Shown: positions 1 through 5,876 of the stretch, in pieces
Position numbering within the stretch: position 1 is the stretch's first letter
Layout: each line of letters opens with the position of its first letter
From: Roseibacillus sp.
GTDB lineage: Bacteria; Verrucomicrobiota; Verrucomicrobiia; Verrucomicrobiales; Akkermansiaceae
Assembly: GCA_002729275.1 (NCBI GenBank)
Contig: PBTP01000063.1
Location: 36,020 to 42,509 of the forward strand
DNA: 6,490 nucleotides
Reading direction: 5' to 3'
Made by a program: the position numbers and the translations under genes
Notes under the pieces: model-generated
Seen by the model: the letters and a program-made list of their open reading frames with translations, nothing else
Databases searched by the model: none
Told to the model about the DNA's origin: nothing

Positions 1-2
1 CG

Positions 3-254
3 GTTACAAGGGTGATCGGATTTTCAAGGAAGGTCGGCTTCTGGTTGGTTCCGGGTGCCCTCATAGCGATTTTTGTGCTCTTCACATGGATTACCAAATT
101 CACCGGTGAAATTAGCCAGAAGGGAGGAAAGAAGGGGGCGATTATTCCTTTGCAAATCGAGTTTTCTGAGCCCGGCATCAATCGTCCTCAGGATCCTGAA
201 TCCACGAAACCTCGCGAAATAGGGCCGGCAGCTAATCCGATTCGGCGATCCTGA
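3..254 (+). CDS. Unrecognised protein with one membrane segment, probably the C-terminal end of a longer gene
   Basis: The frame is open from the left edge and ends at a TGA (252-254). The first possible start in the window is a GTG at 12, but the 11 bases before it show no ribosome-binding site, so this is more likely the end of a gene beginning outside the window. Counting from that GTG, residues 10-28 are strongly hydrophobic (FWLVPGALIAIFVLFTWIT), preceded by Arg-Lys and followed by a Lys/Gly-rich stretch (QKGGKKG). A polar, proline-rich tail of about 45 residues follows. This fits a last transmembrane helix plus a soluble tail, as in many transporters, or a small single-pass protein. I do not recognise a family. 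It lies 86 nt upstream of the esterase on the same strand, so the two may be co-transcribed. Confidence 0.5.
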   Translation, partial: VTRVIGFSRKVGFWLVPGALIAIFVLFTWITKFTGEISQKGGKKGAIIPLQIEFSEPGINRPQDPESTKPREIGPAANPIRRS

Positions 255-316
255 TCCTTTTTGACTGCAGGTAGCCGAATTCGCAGTTTGACCGGAAGGC
301 GCTTTTCCTGTGGCTT

Positions 317-323
317 GGGAGGA
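317..323 (+). promoter_or_regulatory. Candidate ribosome-binding site of the esterase, with long spacing
   Basis: GGGAGGA resembles a Shine-Dalgarno core but ends 17 nt before the ATG at 341, longer than the usual 5-10 nt. No ATG, GTG or TTG lies in frame between the in-frame TAG at 272-274 and 341, so 341 remains the first usable start. The next ATG, at 347, would be still farther away. Long or weak Shine-Dalgarno spacing would not be surprising in PVC bacteria. Confidence 0.35.
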
Positions 324-340
324 ACTCACTGAGTTTCATT

Positions 341-1831
341 ATGATCATGAACATTACTCGCATTATTCCGGCCGCTGGTCTTGCCTTCGCGGCGCTCCTT
401 CTAGGTCTTTCCAATGCCTCTGCCGAGGTGTCCGTTTCCAAGATCTTTGGAGATCATATGGTTCTCCAGCAGGAGGCTCCGATTAGAATCTGGGGCGCTG
501 CGGATCCTGGGGAGCAGGTCATCGTGGGAGTCGCAGGAGGGGGAAATGCGCTCGTGAAAGCGGATGAAGCCGGGCGGTGGAAGGTAGAGCTTCCGGCTAT
601 GAAAGCCGATGGGAAGGCTCACACCATTACGGTGCAGGGCTCTAAGGAGGCTGATAAGGTTACCTTGAAGGATGTCCTGATTGGTGAGGTCTGGCTGTGT
701 TCCGGGCAATCGAATATGGAGTGGAGCGTTCGCCAGTCCATGAATGCGGACAAGGAAATTTCGGGGGCTAAGCATCCGCAGATTCGTCTCTTTAATGTTC
801 CGGGACATGTTCGTAATGCCGAGCCAATGGATGATCCAAGAGGCCAGTGGCAGATATGTTCGCCCCAGACGATTTCTGGCTTCACTGCAGTAGGTTATAG
901 CTTTGGAAGAGAACTGCAGAAGAGCCTCAAGGTTCCCATTGGGCTGGTGGGGACAAACTGGGGAGGGACTCGGATTGAGCCATGGACACCGCCGGTTGGC
1001 TTCAAGTCAGTTCCAGACCTGAAAGATTATGTAGAGAATCTTGATGCCATTGAGGCCGCCAAAAAGAGTGGAGGGAACCGCCCCCGGCCCAAGGGGGGCG
1101 CAGTAGAGATTTTCAATGGTATGGTGGCCCCTCTGGTTCCGCTGAGTGTGCGCGGTGCGATCTGGTATCAGGGCGAATCGAATGCTGGTGATGGTCTTCG
1201 CTACGAGTACCTCAAGGAAGCGCTTGTGAACGGCTGGCGTTCAGTTTTCGAGAACGACAAGCTTTCATTCTACTGGGTTCAGCTGGCCAATTTTCAAGGG
1301 CCGAATGCAAACCCCGCTGGAGGGGGCTGGGGTCCTGTGAGGGAGGGCCAAAGAAGGGCTCTGAGGGTGCCCGGCACCGGGATGGCAGTCATTATCGATA
1401 TAGGCGATGCGCGTGATATTCACCCCAGGAATAAGCAGGATGTGGGCAAGCGTCTTGCGCTCTGGGCTCTGGCCAAGGATTATGGGAAGAATATTGTGTA
1501 TTCAGGACCTCTCTACAAGAGCATGAAGAAAGAGGGAGATACTATCCGGATCAGCTTTGATCATGCGGGTTCAGGACTGATCACGGGCCGCAAGGAGGGG
1601 TTGAATCCAGTCATGGAAGTCGGGGGAGGCCAGCTTGGGCATTTTGCTATCCAGGGAGCTGACGACCAGTGGCACTGGGCAAATGCAAAAATTGATGGAG
1701 AGACGGTGGTCGTATGGAAGGAAGGCTTGAAGAATCCCAAGCATGTCCGCTTCGGGTATGAGTCAAATCCAGCAACGATTAACCTCTACAATAAGGAGGG
1801 TATTCCGGCGTCCCCCTTCACGACCGACTAG
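341..1831 (+). CDS. Secreted sialate O-acetylesterase-type SGNH hydrolase (SASA family)
   Basis: This predicted carbohydrate esterase removes O-acetyl groups from sugars outside the cytoplasm. The 496-residue length is usual for the family. Residues 1-28 form a Sec signal peptide with likely cleavage after ASA (26-28). The mature N-terminus has the family pattern IFGDHMVLQQ (35-44) followed by PIRIWG, in a beta-sandwich region. The SGNH core shows the nucleophile motif GQSNM (Ser124), the glycine block GTNWGGTRIEPW (204-215), the block YQGESN (276-281), and the acid/base motif DIHP with Asp359 and His361. All expected catalytic residues are present. The ATG at 341 gives a complete signal peptide and is the first start in frame. 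Sialic acid is only the substrate of the founding member; in PVC bacteria these paralogues are often linked to acetylated plant or algal glycans, so the substrate is open. The GGT-family gene follows 120 nt downstream. The family call is firm and the substrate is inferred. Confidence 0.95.
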   Translation: MIMNITRIIPAAGLAFAALLLGLSNASAEVSVSKIFGDHMVLQQEAPIRIWGAADPGEQVIVGVAGGGNALVKADEAGRWKVELPAMKADGKAHTITVQGSKEADKVTLKDVLIGEVWLCSGQSNMEWSVRQSMNADKEISGAKHPQIRLFNVPGHVRNAEPMDDPRGQWQICSPQTISGFTAVGYSFGRELQKSLKVPIGLVGTNWGGTRIEPWTPPVGFKSVPDLKDYVENLDAIEAAKKSGGNRPRPKGGAVEIFNGMVAPLVPLSVRGAIWYQGESNAGDGLRYEYLKEALVNGWRSVFENDKLSFYWVQLANFQGPNANPAGGGWGPVREGQRRALRVPGTGMAVIIDIGDARDIHPRNKQDVGKRLALWALAKDYGKNIVYSGPLYKSMKKEGDTIRISFDHAGSGLITGRKEGLNPVMEVGGGQLGHFAIQGADDQWHWANAKIDGETVVVWKEGLKNPKHVRFGYESNPATINLYNKEGIPASPFTTD

Positions 1832-1840
1832 GAGGTCGGA

Positions 1841-1870
1841 CGCATGCTCGGCCGCCGGGCTGAACATGCG
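1841..1870 (+). terminator. Terminator-like hairpin after the esterase gene
   Basis: CGCAT (1841-1845) pairs with ATGCG (1866-1870). Inside it GCTCGG pairs with CCGGGC (one G-T wobble) around a CCG loop, leaving a TGAAC bulge on the 3' side. A smaller hairpin, CCGAC (1824-1828) with GTCGG (1835-1839), sits just upstream and spans the TAG stop codon. No T-run follows, so this is not a standard intrinsic terminator. It could slow polymerase, protect a 3' end, or be chance in GC-rich DNA. Confidence 0.3.
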
Positions 1871-1918
1871 CCTCAGGTATGTGCGTTCGAGGGCGTTGGT
1901 ATTCATCTAAGTTGTCTG

Positions 1919-1930
1919 TCTCCATGGAGA
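1919..1930. repeat. Perfect 12-bp palindrome upstream of the GGT-family gene
   Basis: TCTCCATGGAGA is its own reverse complement and lies 21 nt before the ATG at 1952. It could be a small operator half-site pair, but it is short, contains the common CCATGG core, and has no extended symmetry on either side. A seven-codon reading frame (ATG at 1924, TAG at 1945-1947) begins inside it and ends four bases before the GGT start. Confidence 0.2.
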
Positions 1931-1951
1931 GTGAGGATCTAAATTAGTGCC

Positions 1952-3607
1952 ATGAAATTCCTTCGACTTGGATGGGTGGCATCCATGTTGGCATCGTCTT
2001 TCCTGTCTGGAGCGGAGAATTTGGGTTGGCACGCCTCCGGGAAAGGGGGTGCGGTGGTCGCTGAGAATCCGAAGGCGGTGGCTGCCGGGATTGAGCTTCT
2101 CGAAAAGGGGGGCAACGCAGTGGATGCGGCAGTGGCCACTATGCTGGTGGCCAGCATCATGGACTACAACATGTTCTGCATCGGGGCGGAAGTTCCCTTC
2201 ATGATCTACGATGCGAAGAAGAAAGAGGTAAAGACTCTCTCGGGGCTGGGAGGTGCCCCGCTTAACAAGGACAGTATTAAGTGGTACTACGAGCATGCTA
2301 TCCCCGAAGAGGGTGGGATCAAAGCGGTTCCGGTCCCTGGGGCGGTGGGACTCTTCTTCGATTCGCTCTCCGTGTACGGGACGATGCACTTTGCCGCCGT
2401 GGTGGCGCCCGCCCTGCGTATCCTCGATGGAGGAGGAAAGGACTGGTATGACGCGCTGGCGGCGACATTCCGCAAATTGGTGGAAGCGGAACGGGCACGG
2501 AAGGGAACACGAATGCAGAACCTTCAGAGAGCCCGGACGCGGTTCTATACCGGCGATATTGCGGACGAACTGGTTGCCTATTACAAGAAAGCAGGTGGCT
2601 TTTTAACCAAGGCTGACCTTGCCGCCCACAGGACCCTGATCGAGGAGCCAGTCATGGTGGAATACCGCGGTTACGAGGTCTACAAGTGTGGGGCCTGGAC
2701 TCAGGGGCCCTATCTATGCCAGACCCTGCAGATTCTGGAGGGATTTGACCTCAGGAAGATGGGACACCTCTCTGCGGACTATATTCATGTTCTGGTTGAG
2801 GCCCTGAAACTTGGACTTGCCGACCGCGACTACTACTATGGAGATCCCCGCTTCGTGAGCGTGCCCATGAAAGAATTGCTATCCCAGTCCTACGGGGATC
2901 TACGGCGGGGCCTGATTGATATGGGGAAGGCTTCTCTGGAAGTTCGACCGGGAAACCCGGTTGCGATGAAGGCGCTTGCTGACAAGCCCGGTAAGTATCG
3001 CCCGGGTCCGGGCGGCACCACCACCTGTGTGGTAGCCGACAAGTGGGGTAACTTTGTCTCCGCTACGCCGAGCGGTAATAATCCCTACAATCTCTGCGGC
3101 ACTCTCGGAATTGCTCACGGGAATCGCCTTCGTAGTCTCAACACAACTTCCGGGCATCCCAACCGGATCGAGGCGGGCAAGCGTCCCCGAATCACTCTGA
3201 CGCCCACCCTGGTCCTCAAGGGTGGAGCACCCGTTATGGCAATCAGCGTGGCCGGGGGAGATCTGCAGGACCAGACAACCTTGAACTGTCTGCTGAATGT
3301 GATCGAATTTGGAATGAGTCCTAAGGAGGCGGTGTCCTGTGCGCGCTTCAGCACACGGCACCACGAAAACTCATTCAAACCAGACCGGAAGCGCGAGATT
3401 TCCGGGCTGGGGCAGGTGACCCTGCAGGATACCATCCGGGAGACGGTAGTCAGGGACCTTTCCGGCCGCGGTCACAGAATTGGAGCAGCGGGTGGGGCAA
3501 TTGCCGCTCCCGTCATGCTGGTGCATGACCGGGAGAGTAATCTTCTGCATGCGGCCGGCGATCCGCGTGCTGGTCGTCACGCGGCAGTGCTCCAACCAGA
3601 GCAATAG
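1952..3607 (+). CDS. ggt: Secreted gamma-glutamyltransferase-family Ntn-hydrolase with an altered donor site
   Basis: These enzymes cleave themselves into large and small subunits. The new N-terminal Thr then attacks an amide bond, classically the gamma-glutamyl bond of glutathione. The 551-residue length fits the family. Residues 1 to about 21 form a Sec signal peptide. The large subunit carries GGNAVDAAVA (53-62) and GLGGAP (98-103). The processing site is GGTTT, with Thr356 as the predicted nucleophile, which leaves a small subunit of 196 residues, a normal size. DKWGN (363-367), Ser374 and Asn376, GKRP (409-412) and the oxyanion pair Gly435-Gly436 in AGGDLQDQ follow the family. Compared from memory with E. 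coli GGT, the glutamate-binding Arg114 aligns with Leu99 and Asp433 with Ser395, so gamma-glutamyl specificity is doubtful. The start at 1952 gives a whole signal peptide and follows an in-frame TAA at 1940; GTGAGGA (1931-1937) is a weak, distant ribosome-binding site. The family is firm and the substrate unknown. Confidence 0.93.
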   Translation: MKFLRLGWVASMLASSFLSGAENLGWHASGKGGAVVAENPKAVAAGIELLEKGGNAVDAAVATMLVASIMDYNMFCIGAEVPFMIYDAKKKEVKTLSGLGGAPLNKDSIKWYYEHAIPEEGGIKAVPVPGAVGLFFDSLSVYGTMHFAAVVAPALRILDGGGKDWYDALAATFRKLVEAERARKGTRMQNLQRARTRFYTGDIADELVAYYKKAGGFLTKADLAAHRTLIEEPVMVEYRGYEVYKCGAWTQGPYLCQTLQILEGFDLRKMGHLSADYIHVLVEALKLGLADRDYYYGDPRFVSVPMKELLSQSYGDLRRGLIDMGKASLEVRPGNPVAMKALADKPGKYRPGPGGTTTCVVADKWGNFVSATPSGNNPYNLCGTLGIAHGNRLRSLNTTSGHPNRIEAGKRPRITLTPTLVLKGGAPVMAISVAGGDLQDQTTLNCLLNVIEFGMSPKEAVSCARFSTRHHENSFKPDRKREISGLGQVTLQDTIRETVVRDLSGRGHRIGAAGGAIAAPVMLVHDRESNLLHAAGDPRAGRHAAVLQPEQ

Positions 3608-3637
3608 TCTGGGTTTCAGCAGGGGAGGAAGTGGCAA

Positions 3638-4429
3638 TCAGGAGGACCAGTTTGTGCCGAACTCCGGGTAGAGCGTCAGTCCTCCGTCAATAAAGATAGT
3701 CTGCCCTGTGATATAGGAAGCTTCGTCAGAGCACAGGTAGGTCGTAAGGCCAGCCATTTCCTCAGGAGTTCCCGATCGACCCATGGGAATATGGCTCTCT
3801 ACATCTGCGCGAGCCTTTGGGTCGTCGATCCACGCACGGTTGATTGGAGTAATGGTAGCGCCGGGAGCCACACCGTTGACCCTGATGCCATGTGGAGCAT
3901 ACTCCAAGGCGAGAGTCGTCGTGAGATTCTGCATGCCACCCTTGCTCACCGAGTAACCGATGAAGCCGGGCTTTGGAATAATTTCATGAACGCTTGAGAT
4001 GTTGATGATCACTCCGGTCCTGTCGCCTTGGCGAAGATCTGAGAGGGCGCGTTGTGCGCAATGGAAAGCGCCCGTAAGATTTGTGGCGAGGATAGACTCG
4101 AAATCGCTACGTGAGGTCTCATGACTGGGAGATTCAACCTGCCATGCAGCATTGTTAATCAGGATATCGATTCCTCCCATTTCCTCCAGAAACTGATCGA
4201 ACATGGCATCCACCGCACTCCCGTCGGCGAGATCCGCCCGGAGCAGGATGGGGGAGTGCCGGGAGCCAGCATTCTGGATTTCATTTCTGGTGGCCTCTGC
4301 TCCTTCCTGACTCCGGAAGTAATTGATTCCCACCCGCCCTCCTTCTGCAGCGAGGCGGATAGCGATTGCCTGACCGATTCCTGAACTAGCTCCGGTTACG
4401 AGGATGCGCTTGTCTTCAATGCCGTTCAT
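3638..4429 (-). CDS. SDR oxidoreductase resembling glucose 1-dehydrogenase
   Basis: This is a classical short-chain dehydrogenase of 263 residues, cytoplasmic and NAD(P)-dependent. It has the cofactor motif TGASSGIG (12-19), NNAA (92-95), Asn117 in TNLTGAF, and the catalytic Ser146, Tyr159 and Lys163 (YSVSK). Several stretches closely resemble, from memory, the glucose 1-dehydrogenases of Bacillus (EC 1.1.1.47): ISSVHEIIP (144-152), LALEYAPHGIRVN (173-185), TPIN (194-197), RADVESHIPMG (207-217), and the tail IDGGLTLYP (247-255). That makes oxidation of glucose or a similar aldose to its lactone the best guess. SDR substrates are hard to predict, so another sugar or alcohol remains possible. 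It is the last gene of the leftward set, 55 nt after DUF1501, with a hairpin in that gap. No clear ribosome-binding site precedes its ATG. Its stop lies 30 nt from the convergent GGT-family stop. Confidence 0.93.
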   Translation of the reverse strand: MNGIEDKRILVTGASSGIGQAIAIRLAAEGGRVGINYFRSQEGAEATRNEIQNAGSRHSPILLRADLADGSAVDAMFDQFLEEMGGIDILINNAAWQVESPSHETSRSDFESILATNLTGAFHCAQRALSDLRQGDRTGVIINISSVHEIIPKPGFIGYSVSKGGMQNLTTTLALEYAPHGIRVNGVAPGATITPINRAWIDDPKARADVESHIPMGRSGTPEEMAGLTTYLCSDEASYITGQTIFIDGGLTLYPEFGTNWSS

Positions 4430-4445
4430 TGAAGAATAATATGTC

Positions 4446-4463
4446 CCAGCAGGAGCCTGCTGG
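4446..4463 (-). repeat. Perfect inverted repeat between the DUF1501 and SDR genes
   Basis: CCAGCAG and CTGCTGG form a 7-bp stem around a 4-base loop (GAGC on the + strand). It sits 21 nt downstream of the DUF1501 stop and 16 nt upstream of the SDR start. Read in the direction of transcription it is followed by GACATATTATTC, which is AT-rich but not a continuous T-run. It may be an attenuator, a partial terminator or an RNA-processing site that lowers SDR expression relative to DUF1501, or it may be an operator. Confidence 0.4.
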
Positions 4464-4484
4464 CGATCCAGTAATCCGAATGTA

Positions 4485-5876
4485 TCAGCTCAGGCCCTTG
4501 ATCGGAAGGGCGCTGGTGACCAGTTGATGGACGTCACGGGGAAGATTTTCCATCAGGCGGACCTGACCAACATCCAGCAGGGTGTGCATTATGGTTCCGA
4601 TGAGATTTTCAGTCGTTACCGGGTTGGAAGCTGGTTCTCCCGCATCGGGAGAGGATTCGCCGATTACCTGCCCCATCCGCAGTCCCCCACCCGCAAGCAT
4701 GAGGGGAGCGAGTCGGCCCCAGTGGTTTCGGCCACCGTTGTTCTGAAGTTTGGGAGTGCGGCCCATTTCTCCGCAGCACACGAGGAGAATCTGATCACTC
4801 AGACCGCGTTCATGAAGGTCATCGAGAAAGGCCGATACGGCATGATCAAATGGGACTCCGCAATAATCCATGCCCTCTGCAGCTCCGGCGTTGTTCTTAT
4901 CGGAGTGGAAATCCCACACGAAGTTGGTTGTGACCGTGACGAATCCGGCCCCGCGTTCGCAGAGGCGACGGGCCAGCAGCATCAGTTTTCCGAGGGTTTG
5001 TCCATGGTCCCGGTAATTCCGATGGTTGTTCCAGGATTTGCTGATTGAGTTTGGATTAATCAATGGTGCGGTATCGTAACGAGCAATAGTTCTGGGGTCT
5101 TCTCCGGAGAGGTCGAAGGCCTCGGAGATGCCGCCGGTTATCATGTTAACCGCTTGCTCCTGAAGCTCCCCGAGCCCATCGGCGGCCCCGTTGTCGATGG
5201 CCCTTTTGAGGTTATCGATCTTGTTGAGAAGATACATGCGGTCCTCAAGGCGCTGTCGAGACATCCACATCGTCATGTCCCCTTGCAGGCCGTTTTTTGC
5301 ACTTCCCGGAGCGAAGGGCGCACAGGAGGCTCCGACTGTGCCATGGGCAAGGAGGTTTCCGAATTGCTTGACCCGCTCCTGAGAATCAGCATCGACAGCC
5401 CGGGGGAAAAGGGCGACGTTCCGGGGCATGCCAGTGGCGGGAACATTTGCACCTGCGATCCGGGAAAAGAGTGAGCCAATGTTGGCCCCCAGAGAATCTT
5501 TTCCTACGATGGGCTTTATGTCGTGGTTCCCATTTCCGGTGGTGTAAGACCTGACGATCGCGAGCCGGGTTGCTCGCTCAGCCAGCTTTTCAAACGTGCT
5601 GCCGAAGGTCACTCCCGGTATGGAGGTCTTCACCTCACCTGTGGAGCTGCGAATCTCGGCTGGGGCGTCCATTTTTGGATCAAAGGTCTCTTGCTGAGGA
5701 GGGCCCCCATGCATGAATAAAAAGACCACAGATTTGTTCTTGAGCGGGATTCCCGCCTTCGCAGCAGAGGCTCTCCAGCCTATCAACTGCGAAAGGGAGA
5801 GGCCTCCAAGACCCAAGCCTCCTACTTGTAAAAAGGAGCGGCGGCTGTAGGGGCTGGAGTCAGCAAAAGTGATCAT
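4485..5876 (-). CDS. DUF1501 family protein, Tat-exported, alkaline-phosphatase-like fold
   Basis: DUF1501 proteins are abundant in Planctomycetota and Verrucomicrobiota. They belong to the alkaline phosphatase/sulfatase fold superfamily, and their reaction is not established. This copy has 463 residues, a full length. A twin-arginine signal SRRSFL (11-16) precedes a Gly/Leu-rich stretch (19-33), so export in folded form is expected. Family motifs follow in order: FMHGGPPQQETFDPK (54-68), APAEIR (71-76), IVRSY (107-111), WDFHSD (321-326), CGEMGRTP (368-375), GRNHWG (382-387) and MLAGGGLRMGQVIG (393-406). Asp322, His324, Glu370, Arg373 and His385 are candidate metal or active-site residues by family position. 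The ATG overlaps the stop of the WD40 gene as ATGA, which fixes the start and implies translational coupling, since no separate ribosome-binding site is seen. In such genomes DUF1501 usually travels with DUF1549/DUF1553 cytochrome genes, which may lie beyond the right edge. Confidence 0.95.
   Translation of the reverse strand: MITFADSSPYSRRSFLQVGGLGLGGLSLSQLIGWRASAAKAGIPLKNKSVVFLFMHGGPPQQETFDPKMDAPAEIRSSTGEVKTSIPGVTFGSTFEKLAERATRLAIVRSYTTGNGNHDIKPIVGKDSLGANIGSLFSRIAGANVPATGMPRNVALFPRAVDADSQERVKQFGNLLAHGTVGASCAPFAPGSAKNGLQGDMTMWMSRQRLEDRMYLLNKIDNLKRAIDNGAADGLGELQEQAVNMITGGISEAFDLSGEDPRTIARYDTAPLINPNSISKSWNNHRNYRDHGQTLGKLMLLARRLCERGAGFVTVTTNFVWDFHSDKNNAGAAEGMDYCGVPFDHAVSAFLDDLHERGLSDQILLVCCGEMGRTPKLQNNGGRNHWGRLAPLMLAGGGLRMGQVIGESSPDAGEPASNPVTTENLIGTIMHTLLDVGQVRLMENLPRDVHQLVTSALPIKGLS

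Noticed and set aside
251..262. T-run (258-262) after the first gene, as a possible intrinsic terminator
   Set aside because: The preceding bases give only 3-4 bp stems with large internal loops, too weak to support a terminator call.
261..290. TTGACT as a -35 promoter element for the esterase gene
   Set aside because: No -10-like hexamer lies 16-18 nt downstream; a single hexamer is expected by chance.
1907..2389. 160-codon open frame on the minus strand
   Set aside because: It lies opposite the N-terminal part of the GGT-family gene, has no recognisable protein pattern, and is explained by the composition of that gene.
4432..4439. TATTAT on the minus strand as a -10 box for the SDR gene
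   Set aside because: It lies about 10 nt from the ATG with no matching -35 element, and the hairpin occupies the expected spacer.
4524..5048. 174-codon open frame on the plus strand opposite DUF1501
   Set aside because: It is antisense to a well-supported DUF1501 gene and its translation shows no family motif.
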